From Fragum whitleyi (lineage: Eukaryota > Mollusca > Bivalvia > Cardiida > Cardiidae), in NCBI GenBank assembly GCA_948146395.1, contig OX411551.1, positions 63,135,346 to 63,199,345 of the forward strand: a DNA stretch of 64,000 nucleotides. Reading direction: 5' to 3'. Each line of letters opens with the position of its first letter. Position 1 is the first letter of the stretch. Below the pieces are notes generated by a model. It was not told where the DNA came from. It made no database searches and saw nothing but the letters and a program-made list of their open reading frames with translations. This document shows positions 34,247 to 45,236 of the stretch, piece by piece. The translations under genes and the position numbers were made by a program.

Positions 34247-35573
34247 CATTTTTATCGAAGAAGTGAAGAAGCTTTGAGACTACAGTATCCACAGTTACGG
34301 TAGCTGGTGATCCGGAACGTTTGCCCCACGTGACTAATCCCGCCCAACGACGTTTGCCCCAGTTTCCCATCATGCTCCAGTTTCTATTTCTGGCATTCCG
34401 CAATCGTTTCCGCCACGATGAAAACTGGGACCAACCTCTCTTATCATTTGTAAGGCCACTTTCTGAATTGGCTGTATTTTCTCCATTATCACTTCTCTTG
34501 CCCCAGGATGTAAAACCCGACCACTCTCGTTTAGAGGGGTCAAACTCCAAAATATCGCTTCGCTTGCCCCACGTGGCGAACTGGTTCCATTTTCGTTTAT
34601 CAGTTTCTATATCAGAGTTTTCTCGTTTACCCCAGGGGACAAATGTACTCCATTTATCTCCCCGCTTGCCCCAGGGTACAAAAGTACTCCATTTATCCGC
34701 TCGTTTACCCCACGGCACAAAGGTACTCCAGTTATCCGCTCGTTTACCCCACGAGTTAAAATTTGCCCATTCTCGCTTCTCTAACCCATCTTCGCTATCG
34801 GCGTCTCTTTTACCCCATGATGTGAATTGAGACCACTTATTTCGTTTGTCGGGTGTTTCGAATTCGCTAGAATCTCGCTTACCCCAGCTATTAAAAGATT
34901 TCCATTTGCGTTTGACGGCATCTGTTTCATCGTCTCTTTTGCCCCAAGTATTAAACTCTGGCCACTTTCTTTTGTCTACTTCATTTTCATCAGACCGCTT
35001 GCCCCATGAGCTAAATTGAGACCACTTTCTTTTATCAGCATCTAATGGTGTAAAATCCTCTGAGTCTCTTTTACCCCACGAATTAAATTCAGACCATTTT
35101 CTTTTATCTACGTTTAAAGGTCCTTGAAATAGTTCTTTGCTCTTTTTATCTAGACCGCTATCTAACTCTACGTCATTATCTCCTCTCTTTCCCCAAGATG
35201 TAAAGCTGGACCACTGGCCATTTCCACTTCGTTGAGCAATGTTTCTAGGAAAATCATCATCACTACGTTTACCCCAACTATTGAAACTTTGCCATTTTCT
35301 TTTCTCCCAGGGGTAAAGCCCGTTTAAGTAACGCTTGCCCCACGAATTGAAATTCGACCAGTCACGTTTAACATTTTCGGATTGTTCAGTATTTGCTTTG
35401 GATGGATCTATTTGTTCTATTAAGTTATCAGCTAATTCTACTCCATTGTTTTTGGATTCTTCTAGTACACCGTCAAGACCAAAATCGGGTTTGCATTCCG
35501 ATAATGTCAAAGTTAAGATATAGATAATTCCAATTACATAGCAGTGTCCGAGGCACTTTAACGTTTGAATCAT
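34247..35573 (-). CDS. Myoinhibitory peptide / allatostatin-B (W-X5-Wamide) precursor, main coding exon (3'-incomplete)
   Basis: The ATG at 35573 lies 14 bases inside an exon that follows acceptor TTTCTATTTTCAG (intron side from 35588). In-frame codons farther upstream are intronic. The product starts with a signal peptide (MIQTLKCLGHCYVIGIIYIL, cleavage near residues 25-27) and a prosegment to the first KR at residue 70. Then come 16 copies of a peptide ending W-X5-W-Gly-Lys-Arg, such as DWSNFNSW, KWSEFNSW, NWSTFVPW, NWSMMGNW and RWAGLVTW, separated by acidic spacers ending in KR. KR is the prohormone convertase site and the Gly donates the C-terminal amide. Two further copies are degenerate (YLNGLYPWEKR; GWSQFSSWRKR). 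The spacing of five residues between Trp is the molluscan variant of a family that is W-X6-W in insects. The exon stops at donor GTAAGT (34246-34241), one base into a codon, so a last small exon is missing. Mature peptides would be secreted neuromodulators acting on G-protein-coupled receptors. Confidence 0.93.
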
Positions 35574-35587
35574 ACTCGTTGATCTAC

Positions 35588-35602
35588 CTGAAAATAGAAA
35601 AT
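35588..35602 (-). promoter_or_regulatory. Splice acceptor before the neuropeptide start codon
   Basis: The minus strand reads TTTCTATTTTCAG|GTAGATCAACGAGT|ATG. A pyrimidine-rich acceptor just before the signal-peptide ATG implies at least one non-coding 5' exon farther up (above 35600), not located. Confidence 0.7.
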
Positions 35603-35955
35603 ATACAAGAAGAATATCTGATGGTTGCTCATTGAATGCCAAATGTATAAAATGAGTAATTTTTAGACATTTAAAAACGAGTCTTTGACAAGTGCTTATC
35701 TGCCTATGTTTAAGAAATTCAGTATTTCGTGAAAGCACATTTGATGTATGCATTTTACTTTATAGTTCTAGGTACAGTCTTTGCTTAAGCGATACATAAT
35801 TGAAAGAGATGCGAGAATTTATCTACTTTGAAATATTCCTTTTCCTCTAAAGCCTTGAGGAATGCCCATTTAGCTTAGAATAAGCAGTGTTTTTATTTGA
35901 CCCCTTTTCCGAGGCATTTTATAATTGCATTCATATCGCTTACATCTTTATATTA

Positions 35956-36360
35956 CAGTAAATAACATCGTGAATTTGGCATTTACCTCGATCAAAACCA
36001 TTCTAGATCACTCACTGAGTGCTCCATTTGTTCATTCCAAACATTCACTCAAACTATTAAAAAAAATAATAATATTTACGTTTAAAATAAAAAAAATACT
36101 TGGAAAAGAATCACAATTTCACTGACTAAATTAAATTCGTAAGCGTCTGAATGGTTCTTTACACTATAGGAGGCTAATTTTAGAACTTGTATGCATGATT
36201 TATTAAAAGGAGGTAATAAATACTGCTATTTTTATTCATCTTGAAACAAAATTAGACTTTGGATTATCTTCTTTCAATTTCACTAAAACATTAATTATCG
36301 TACTTATTCAATCTCATTCCAAAACTATTCGCCTTGTCAATTCCACGGTGTTTTTAATTG
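35956..36360. mobile_element. MITE family A copy 6
   Basis: TA-CAGTAAATAACATCGTGAA at the left and CACGGTGTTTTTAATTG-TA at the right. Interior blocks are CACTGAGTGCTCCATTTGTT and TTCACTGACTAAATTAAATT. It is 405 bases, about 370 bases upstream of the neuropeptide acceptor, so it lies in that gene's upstream intron or promoter region. Confidence 0.8.
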
Positions 36361-37335
36361 TAGCATTTACATATTTATAGATCTATTACATGGCCTATCT
36401 TTCTTTCAGCTAGCATCAGAAATGAAAGATATAACCGACATTTCGAGAAATAATAGACATGTGAATTATCCGAAGAAAATGAGAAAGAATTTGGTCTAGC
36501 CTTTGGCTAGGTAATCTTGGAGATGTGTTATGATGACAAAAATGATGTTCAGGGGGCAGGGGTAATGGAAATTCCATTAATTTTGGAATAATCATATCAA
36601 TTTGACATCTTTATATACCGCTAATTATAGGATCTGGGCACGTCAAGAATAATTCCACTTTTTAACTATCTTGGGTAATTTTCAAAAGGGCGTTTCGTCG
36701 GTTAGGTACCAAAATATGGTAACCACCGCTTCAATTAGCTAAAGTAACGATGTTAGGGAATTCATTTGACTATACGAAAAAGAAATTAATACATATGGGG
36801 ATACAATGGTATATTCTGGTATAAAAGCTATTTTTTCTGATTTCTTTGGTTGTTGATTTCTTTTATCGAGACGTTATCTAAGTTTCATTTTATTTTATCT
36901 TTTTTATTATGAAGAGATGAAGAGAGTATTTATTGATTTCATGGAAGCATGAAACTAAAAACATAATCACACTGTGTGAATGCGCGAAGCGGATTCTTAC
37001 ATGAGTGGGATTAGGTTATGAGTTTATTTCCTTCATTAAATCAACAATAATTCTCTGCATCTTTTATAATTCAAGAAGCAAAAACGTAAAGATTTGCCGA
37101 AAAGAAGCAGATTCCTAACGGGACTATTTTCTGCCGACGCTTACAAAATAGCTGCGTCCTAAAAATTGTTTGAATTGATAAATAAAACCGATTTTTCATT
37201 CAATTAGAATTTCCTTATTTCGATGGACCCAACTAAAATTAATTATTTAAGCAAGGTTATCCAAAAGGTAAAAATATTAAAAGAAATCTGAATATCTTCC
37301 CTTTTCACGACATTGATAACAAACCAGCAGCACAA
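36361..37335. other. No gene recognised
   Basis: AT-rich with no exon or repeat family identified. It may hold the 5' non-coding exon or promoter of the neuropeptide gene on the minus strand, but I see no distinctive signal. Confidence 0.4.
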
Positions 37336-37342
37336 ATAGAGA

Positions 37343-37486
37343 ATAACGTGTTTGTGTCTTACAATATCAATGTTATCTGGTCGAGGTTGAGAGAATTCAT
37401 CACGGCGAGGCTTTCCCGAGTGAAGATGATTTCACACAGCCGAGACCAGATAACATCGATATCTTTAGACACTTACATGTTATTCT
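37343..37486. mobile_element. Foldback element family D, copy 1
   Basis: GAATAACGTGTTTGTGTCTT and AAGACACTTACATGTTATTC-like ends (second read as TTAGACACTTACATGTTATT) enclose ATCAATGTTATCTGGTCGAG and its partner GACCAGATAACATCGATATC. A related copy lies at 61823-61965. Confidence 0.75.
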
Positions 37487-37829
37487 TTTTTTCATGCAAC
37501 CATTTTGAGCGCTTAATTATAATAAATCCTTACAAATCGAAGAAATTCAGGTGAATGAGTATGCGAACTGTTTCTAATAATAAACTCTCTGATATTTTAT
37601 GTTATCAGACAGGTGATATCAGGTCAATACAGGCTTCATTGTTTGATAAAGGAAGACTTATGGACTTTGAAATGTTTCCACATGGCGAAATTGACTTTGG
37701 AATAGCAAATCTTTGTTGGCCGATCGAAATATAGTACCTACAGCTCTAAACGACATTTTGATAACCAAATAGCATAATGACGTAATATATACCACAAGTA
37801 TGGATATGTTATGGGAGAATTAAAAATGA

Positions 37830-38488
37830 TCGTTGCGAGAGTGAGATAGCAAATTTTTAAAACTACACGTGTGTTATTAAACTAGTGTAATAACTAAGCA
37901 AATGAGCGCAGATAGAATAGCAGCGCTATTTTGTAACATCATAAATGACAACATATTGCGTATAACGTGACGTCATATTTAAACAGCGTTTCAACAACGC
38001 GGAAAATTAAAATGTTTAATTTCGAGAACTTTGACGATTTTTCTAAAAAAATCGAGTCATTTTATTAATATAATGTCAAATTTTTGCTAATTATATATCG
38101 AATGTACTAAACTCGCCATCTAAAACAGATACATACTCGACAAAGCCTCCTTTTCAGCTCGGCTGTTTTCGGAGAAAACCAGAGGTATTGCTAAACCCTC
38201 CGTGTCGTCGTTGTCGTCGTCGTTGTCGTCGTCGTCGTCGTCGTGCGAAAACTTTGACATTTTGTTATATCTCTGGTTCTACTGAAGGCATTCACTTGAA
38301 ACTTGGCACATATGTTCACCACCAAAAGAGCAACCTATACTATCAAGAGGGATAACTTTAGATGCATTTTGGGCAAATTCGACAGCCGAACGTAGGCACC
38401 CGAAGGCGGTGCTCTTGTTTTCGATTTGTAGTTGTCCCATTAAATAAAACCTGTGTTCCCTGACCACTTATTCAATATCCTGTATTTA
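37830..38488. mobile_element. Repeat family H, copy 1, interrupted by another element
   Basis: ATGAGCGCAGATAGAATAGC, GTGACGTCATATTTAAACAG and GAACTTTGACGATTTTTC match the copy at 39120-39502 in order. After ATCTAAAACAGAT (about 38132) the family match stops and resumes at ACTTATTCAATATCCTG (about 38466). The roughly 330 bases in between (with the GTC repeat and CACTTGAAACTTGGCACATA) are a separate insertion. Confidence 0.65.
38203..38244. repeat. GTC/CGT trinucleotide microsatellite
   Basis: GTCGTCGTTGTCGTCGTC and similar units for about 42 bases, with two T interruptions. It sits in the insertion inside repeat H. Confidence 0.9.
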
Positions 38489-38681
38489 TCCACACGTCTT
38501 TGCCGAATTCATATTTGATAATTGAGGCAGTAGGTCTATTTGGAAAATTGAGAAAAGGTATAATTAAAATTCTCAGAAACCTTTCAATACAGATTCAATA
38601 ACGCAGAAGCCCATGGCTCCGCACAAAGCAGTTGAAACTGTCTTTTTGTTAGGTACTTTTTTGCACTGAGCCGACACTGTT

Positions 38682-38846
38682 TTAAGGTAGTGGAACCGTA
38701 ATAGATCTGCAGCGTTTTGAAAGTATTAAACTTAAACAGTGTTAACCGAGGTTTCCTAATGATTTTCATTAGGAAACCTCGGTCAATATTGTGAAAGTTC
38801 ACAAGTTCCGAAATGGTGCGGAACTTTTACGGTTCCACTACCTTAA
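38682..38846. mobile_element. Foldback element family E, copy 2
   Basis: TTAAGGTAGTGGAACCGTAA pairs with TTACGGTTCCACTACCTTAA exactly. The centre GAGGTTTCCTAATGATTTTC with ATTAGGAAACCTCGG is almost perfect. It is the cleanest copy of the family and so probably the youngest. Confidence 0.92.
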
Positions 38847-39119
38847 GTGTTTTGACGCCATTAATCTTCAAAGAGGTATTCTTCTTTACAAAAGCGTCAA
38901 AACGCCAAAGGTGCTCCCTAATTGTCTAAATTGCCAACAAAAACCTTCCAAACTTCGTAAGGGAATATAATTTAACAGCGCCCCTGTGGGAACTTAACAA
39001 ATGTCTGGTCCCGTACAGAACCAATTATCAAATGATAACAGATTTTCTCAGAAATGTTGATGTTTAACTCTACGCGGAACGATTGTTCCTAAACGTTATT
39101 TATAATATGACCTACGTCG

Positions 39120-39502
39120 CGGGAGTGAAATAAACCCCGTTGAATATTTTTTATATTTCACGGGTGTTGTTTCACTAGTGGAATAACATTGCAAATGAGC
39201 TCAGAGCGAATAGCAACGCTATTTTCGTTAACCGCGAAAATGACGTCAAAATGTTTCAAACGGCGTTATAAGTTTCGCGGAAAATTGAAATGTTGAATTT
39301 CAAGAATTTTGACGATTTTTCGCAAAATTCGGGTCATATTAGAAATAGAATATAAAATTTGTGCTCATATAATATCGAATTTATTAAACGAGTCATCTAT
39401 AAACAGATAAAAACGAGGCTGCGCCGAGTTTTTATCTGTTTTAGATGACGAGTTTAATAATTTCGGTATTCCATGATCACTCATTCAATATCCTCTATTT
39501 AT
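39120..39502. mobile_element. Repeat family H, copy 2
   Basis: CAAATGAGCTCAGAGCGAAT, AATGACGTCAAAATGTTTCA and TTTTGACGATTTTTCGCAAA match the copy at 37830. A terminal hairpin (ATAAACAGATAAAAACGAGG with CCGAGTTTTTATCTGTTTTA) lies at about 39403-39445, then CACTCATTCAATATCCTC. Confidence 0.7.
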
Positions 39503-40505
39503 TGGTTTGCAATATTACTATCGTTATAGAATAACTATGTTCTTATTTTAATGCCAAATCACATATCTCACAAGTTATGTCCTTCAAGAATTCTGCAAAA
39601 ATACCGAAAAAGATGCCTCCATCTATTGCTTATTTATATCATTTTTTCGGATCGAAAGGAGGGGATACATATACGGAATCGTTAGGGTGAAATGAGCCCG
39701 CGCATTATATTAAAACAACCCACAGGCAGTCAGATTACCGTGTAAATCCCGCCCGATGAGCCGTCGAAAATCATGTCTCAGCCTTAGTTAAAAAAAGTGG
39801 GTTTAAATGATAAAAAGATGTGTAACTCGTCTTTACAGATAAAACTAAGATGTTAGACCATTCTTGTAGTGAATTGTCCAATCAGAGAGCAGTATTTCAA
39901 AAGTATATATCACAGATACGTGTCAAGAATCTTATATGCAGATATATAGGTGTATTTTAAAAACTGAGCCCTGACGTAGGCGTTGAGTCTTTTACTATAG
40001 GTTTGTCGGGTATATTTTGAAAAAAGCATATGATAGGAATTGGTGTTGATACCTTCTTTTCCACTTCGAAAGTACATGAATGAGTAAACCTTACGATTCA
40101 AGACAAGCATTAGGTTTCATTTGTAAGGTAAATGGTATCTTATCTTAGGTATTGTTTAAACCTGTTTTATCTATTTTGAAAGAATAGCACGTGAATTTAA
40201 CCGTTAAAAGTAGATTTCACGGCTCACCGCGCAAAATCTACCTATACAATAGTATGATTTCCCGCGCGTAATCTCGACAGGTTTCGTTTGCCGAGTCATA
40301 TCCAAATGTTATTATTTAGCGATTCTCTCGGGGACATTTTTCAACAGTCCCCAAAATTCAACAGTTCATAAAATGTAACCATCGTCGGTTGATAACTTAT
40401 TTTAGGATAATTCAGCATTATTGCCAACATATCACAGCGAATTTTCCTATTTTTCATCATTATAAATAAGTTATAATCGACGACCGAATCGATTATAAAA
40501 ATACG
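39503..40505. other. No gene recognised
   Basis: AT-rich. A short inverted pattern, GGTAGATTTTGCGCGGTGAG type, occurs near 40210-40245. No exon or RNA gene is supported. Confidence 0.4.
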
Positions 40506-40532
40506 AAAGATGTTTGAAAAGCGTGATCTAAG

Positions 40533-40632
40533 TCAGATAGAAAATCTCGTGCCGCGGTATATGGGAAATAGACACTCGCTAAAGCTCGTGTCTATTTTCC
40601 ATATACCACGGTACTCGTTTTCTATCCTATAC
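40533..40632. repeat. Foldback of about 100 bases
   Basis: CGCGGTATATGGGAAATAGA then CACTCGC pairs with GCTCGTGTCTATTTTCCATA and TACCACGG around CTAAA. The outer GATAGAAAATCTCG pairs loosely with TCGTTTTCTATC. No other copy was seen in the window. Confidence 0.75.
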
Positions 40633-40639
40633 GTAATAT

Positions 40640-41540
40640 CAAGGAGAGCATGTAAGCATCATGCTGCAGTATCAGTGTATTGGTATTACCTAGACACTGC
40701 ACAATGCTGTAATCTATAGGCTTGTTTTATCGCCCATATCGGGTCGAAGTTTGCATGTTTATAAACTGTTAACACCATGTTTTCATGATGTTGCGTGAAA
40801 TTAAATTAAATGACAATCTGATAAGTTAGTTGAATTACACAAGGGTACCGGTTTTCATTAAATATACATTGTACAATAATGATCGACATTCCTCGGTAAG
40901 GGGCGTAGCTTACTTAAATTCAAACATTCACGAGAAGATGTTAAATGAAACAAGGCGCCGACGTGGATGGGTGTACAACAGGGTGTAATGTTACTTCTAT
41001 AAATTCTAAAGCACGCATGGCACTTATTGATAAAAATACAAACACGTTCACAATAACATACACTGCTATCACGTTTCGCTAGATATCTACATGTATATGT
41101 ATATAAGTGTCTTTTTGTTTTATTCTAATTCATTTTGGAATCGTGTTTGACCCTTAAGCATAGGTTTCGACCCATGAAAATCTGAAAGTATCCTATTTTT
41201 ATCCTTAACAATTCTCCCAAGGAGGCCATTTTGACCATCTTGTGAGCAATTTCTAAGGGTCAAAAATGATTTTTATCACTCAAGCTTTTTACTATGTATC
41301 TTAGATACTACGTAAAACTTTGCAAATTAATTGCTTTCCTCGTAACTTCACAAGAAAAGTCAAAAACTGCAAAATCTGCTCATGTTTTCCCTTTCTGGTT
41401 TTTCTCTCTTTTTTGTACCCCTAGAATTTCATGGTTAAAGAGGATGACTCCTTCATTTTAAACACCAACACAAAGCCTGATTTGTCATTTTTCGATTGTT
41501 AATATGTCATTTTGTTGTTTTCATGTAATACTTGAATGTT
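40640..41540. other. No gene recognised
   Basis: AT-rich sequence with short open frames only. Confidence 0.4.
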
Positions 41541-41547
41541 TGAATGC

Positions 41548-41774
41548 ATATACTCCTCAACCAATCAGACGCTTAAAAAATCAATTGAGACAGTAAAATC
41601 GTGGATTTTTAACGATTTTCCTTTGAATGTGTCTTTTGATCTTGGCTTATTTTTATTTGGACGCGTTTTTGAATGGTTTGAGTGAGTGTTTGGAATAAAT
41701 GAATGGAGCGCTGAGTGAGCGATTGAGAATAGTTTTGGTCGGAATGACAGTCAATTTCATGATGTTACTTACTG
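41548..41774. mobile_element. MITE family A, right-half copy 7
   Basis: CAATCAGACGCTTAAAAAAT, TTGAATGGTTTGAGTGAGTG and GAATGGAGCGCTGAGTGAGC lead to the end TTTCATGATGTTACTTACTG before TA. The other half is missing. Confidence 0.7.
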
Positions 41775-42001
41775 TAATGTAGGATAATGCCTTTGAAATT
41801 ATACAAAGGTTAACGTTACATGACTGTATCCATTAAGTCACCTCGTTCAAACATTTTGATGTAACATCGTCCATTGGGATTCAAAAGTGATTAATTGACG
41901 TAGAAAGAATGTTACATGTTATCGGTACCTATTTTTGTCTCTCTACATGAATCAAGCGTCATTACTATAATCGTATGTGCAATTGTACCGTTTAATCAGT
42001 A

Positions 42002-42432
42002 TAGTTAGTTACATTGTAAAAATGACTCTCACCTAGATCAAAACCATTCTAAATAACCCACATAGCGCTTCATTCATTCGGTCCACACACTCACTCAAAC
42101 TCAAAGAGCTCAAATAATTGAAAAGGATAAGATCTAAAGATTACATTCAAAATAAAGTAGCTAGGGAAAAAATCACAATTTCACTGACACAATTGAAATT
42201 GTGAGCGGCTGATTGGTTCATGAAAACGAAGCTATTTATAGAACTTGTAAGCATATTTTATTAAAAGGAGGTAATGAATATCCCGCTGATTTTGTTCATC
42301 CTGAACAAAATCTGCGTTTTAAGATTACCCCACTTGAATTTCACTCCAAACTCGCACTATACACTCATCTAATTTCATGTCATAATAATCCCGAAAGCAT
42401 TCATCTTGTCAATAATACAATGTTCTTAACTG
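42002..42432. mobile_element. MITE family A copy 8
   Basis: It starts AGTTAGTTACATTGTAAAA after TA and ends CAATGTTCTTAACTG. The middle has GATTTTGTTCATCCTGAACA, the family's palindromic centre. Length is about 431 bases. A 108-codon open frame across it is a by-product. Confidence 0.78.
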
Positions 42433-42449
42433 AAGATATATACATGTAT

Positions 42450-42775
42450 ATATATTATACGTACTTAGTGTTATGTATGAACAAAAAATATCTAAAGAGG
42501 TTGGTGGAATTGATAAATATCGAGGCTCTGCCTAGTTAATTATCAATTCCCACAACCCAGTTAAATATTTTGTCATACACTGCACTAAGGACGTATTATA
42601 TTTATCTTATAACCTCTATTTGCCTTGTTTTCGTCACAGTTTCTAAAAGGAATGCAAGTTTCTAAAAATAAACATATCATGTCATTTTTCAAAAAATATC
42701 GATTTGGTATCATAAACAATCATATGGGATGTTATTACATGGATATTTGTATAGTTTTAAGATAAATGACTTAGT
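42450..42775. mobile_element. Foldback family B, copy 1
   Basis: TATACGTACTTAGTGTTATG...TCGAGGCTCTGCCTAG...CACTAAGGACGTATTATATT forms the palindromic half. The 3' half has TTATAACCTCTATTTGCCTT, GCAAGTTTCTAAAAATAAAC and GATATTTGTATAGTTTTAAG. Other copies lie at 52157-52485 and 61500-61815. Confidence 0.75.
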
Positions 42776-44110
42776 GTTATAGGTTCCCCAATGACCGTAA
42801 AGACTGATAATTTAGAGGAAGTCTTCGCAAACGCAAAGGCTAGCGATAAGCCAAGTGTATTCTGCGTTCACGTTGCCTAAAAATACTATCGCCATTCGTT
42901 ATTGAAATACTTCAAAATACGGATCAAATGAACAGATAAACCCCGTAGTTAAAAAAGTAAATACCAGCTTACAGCACACCAAAGACATAGTTTTACTTAA
43001 TTATAAGAAACTTTCACGAATTTTAAGTACATGTACTAAAATAAATTAGAAGGGTTACGATTTTAATGCCGAGAGCTCGACGCAACTCTACTGCAAGTAC
43101 CAACATAAATGCAGGCACTTGCAACCGTAATGCGTTGATATCTTGGGGTGTCTCCTAATTTGTATTTCTATACATGGAACAATACAATACTCAAGGGGGA
43201 GGGTGACAACTGTTTTACATTAAACTTGACATATTCATTATTAGTTATAACATATTATGATCAAAGAGAATACATAGAACTTGTTCGACCATATTGGAAT
43301 AATGATTGCTGTTGCATCAATCGTACATTGGTTCTTTGCCATTTACCTGTAATATTTTCATATTCCACAAACACCTATTTCATTCTGTATTTCATAAGTG
43401 ATCACGGTAAAACAGTACTAAAGGCGAACGACAAGAGTTTAAATCTAAATTTAAAGTATGCATTCTTAGTTTATTTACTAGTACACGAATTACGTGTATA
43501 CATAGTTTGTTACATTAAATCTTAGCCAGAGCAAGGTATTTTAAACAATTTCACATGAGCGATTGTTGCAGATTTAGCTAAAACCTGGTATTTATAGGAA
43601 AGTATAAGTTTCACCCAATAAAAGTCAGCATTAAACCATTCAATTACTAGTACTCATATTTTTAACCGGTAGGCTGACGTATTTTGGCCATATAATGTGA
43701 AACAATTTTCATCGACAGCGTTCAATTTCACCAGAGTACGGAGTGCTCAATGTGAGCTTTCGTGGTTTGTCGGATCTCCGTCGTGTGCCGTTTGTCGTCA
43801 ACATTGACCTTGTGTGAAGTCTAGACACGTTTTGACTGACCAAAGTGAAAATTGAAAAGAATAAAAGTTATGACGTAATTTCGGATAAGTTTGAAAATGG
43901 GTCAACTGGGGTCAACATCTAGATAACGGAGTCAAATCTTAGAAAAAGCCTGTTATGCACTCTAGAGGCCACATCTTTTGTCTAATCAATCTGCAAATAG
44001 GCAAAAAGGATTATCTAGCTATATAGAATCAACGGCATTGTTTTTCGGACTTTCATTTTATCCGCCATCCCTTTTAAAGCCTACATTAAGTAAGTTTAAG
44101 ACAGTTTACT
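42776..44110. other. No gene recognised
   Basis: A 125-codon open frame at 43148-43525 has no ATG at its start, biased AT-rich composition and no motif. Nothing else is visible. Confidence 0.45.
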
Positions 44111-44124
44111 CTGGTCACCAATTA

Positions 44125-44145
44125 GGGGGGGGGGGGGGGGGGGGG
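44125..44145 (+). repeat. G homopolymer run of 21 bases
   Basis: An uninterrupted run between CCAATTA and CTCTTG. It is long for an AT-rich genome and likely unstable and length-polymorphic. Confidence 0.85.
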
Positions 44146-44520
44146 CTCTTGTTTGTTGTTGGTGTATCAATTTTTAACATTGGCTTTTTTTTTACATCTT
44201 CGAGAAGTTTTTGTCATGCATTCAATGCTTAGATATTTAACAAACAGAAAATTAGGATCTTTAACTGCAAAGCAGTACAATTATCATGCTTCATCTAAAC
44301 TATAACGGATCGTGTGTTCACATTACGCTTTGATAAGATCAACAAGCGCTAAAACATGTATTGGAATTATAAAACGAATAGTAACGCTTGTCAATTTGAT
44401 TTGTGCTTATTTGAAATATTAATTGATTTGTAGATCAAAAGAGCTGTCAATTTGATTAACTTGCTATTAAACATTATGTCTAGACTGAATAAAACAGTAA
44501 AACAATAATTTTGGACCCCA

Positions 44521-44765
44521 GGGGCCCGTTTTACTAAACATCTTTCGAAAAAGAAAAATGATCGTAAGTCAAAATCATAAATCGTATCTGGTGTTTTCAT
44601 TTACTGGTAGATTCTGCCTTGCAATATCTCATTGGATTCGTCTGAAGAAGACGATTCCAATGAGATGATGTATGGCAGAATTTACATTTAAATACAAATC
44701 TAGAAACAATTTCAATTTTTGACTTACGCAAAAATCGTCGTAAGATGTTTAGTAAAACAGGCCCC
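44521..44765. mobile_element. Foldback element family J
   Basis: GGGGCCCGTTTTACTAAACA (then TCTT) pairs with AAGATGTTTAGTAAAACAGG and CCCC. The inner GCAATATCTCATTGGATTCG pairs with GACGATTCCAATGAGATG, and ATTCTGCC with GGCAGAAT. About 245 bases, single copy here. Confidence 0.82.
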
Positions 44766-45073
44766 AGGTTTTCAAGGGCAACAGATTAAATAATTGTTGT
44801 TTTGGTGCGATCGAACGAGATTCAGAGACAATCTTTCAGGTATACAGAGAAATATATTAAGTATAGGACAAAATAGTTTTTATGGCACACATCTATCTGC
44901 TCATTAAAAATAATTGCCGTCTTATGATCATTATAAGACTTGTAAAGTAAAAGACTTAACCAAATTTATTACAATATAGGTCATTGGGGGACAATACAAA
45001 GCTTTCTAATTAGACTAGTTCGAAAGATGTGGATAAAATAGAAAATATAGGGTCTGGATATACAAAACCACAC

Positions 45074-45236
45074 AAGGTAGTGAAAACGTAAAGTTTCAGC
45101 AACATTTCTGAACTCATGAACTTTCACAATGTTGACCGAGGTTTTCTAATGAAAATCATAAGGAAACCTCGGTTAACACTGTTAAAGTTCATTACTTCCG
45201 AAAAGTTGCGGATTTAAAACAGGTCCACTACCTTAA
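45074..45236. mobile_element. Foldback element family E, copy 3 (diverged)
   Basis: AAGGTAGTGAAAACGTAA is opposed by AGGTCCACTACCTT, and the centre GTTGACCGAGGTTTTCTAAT by TAAGGAAACCTCGGTTAAC. More mismatches than the copies at 28892 and 38682, so older. Confidence 0.8.

Noticed and set aside
34321..34830. Long plus-strand open frame (169 codons) rich in LPHGTKVLHLS-like repeats
   Set aside because: It is the antisense of the neuropeptide repeats; periodicity comes from the minus-strand coding units.
35574..35753. Upstream extension of the neuropeptide frame to an ATG at 35753
   Set aside because: A splice acceptor lies at 35588, and a classical signal peptide begins at 35573; the extension reads intron.
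42213..42539. 108-codon open frame
   Set aside because: Runs across MITE A copy 8 and into foldback B; a by-product of repeats.
43148..43525. 125-codon open frame
   Set aside because: No ATG at its start, AT-driven composition rich in Tyr/Leu/Ile/Asn, no domain, no splice context.
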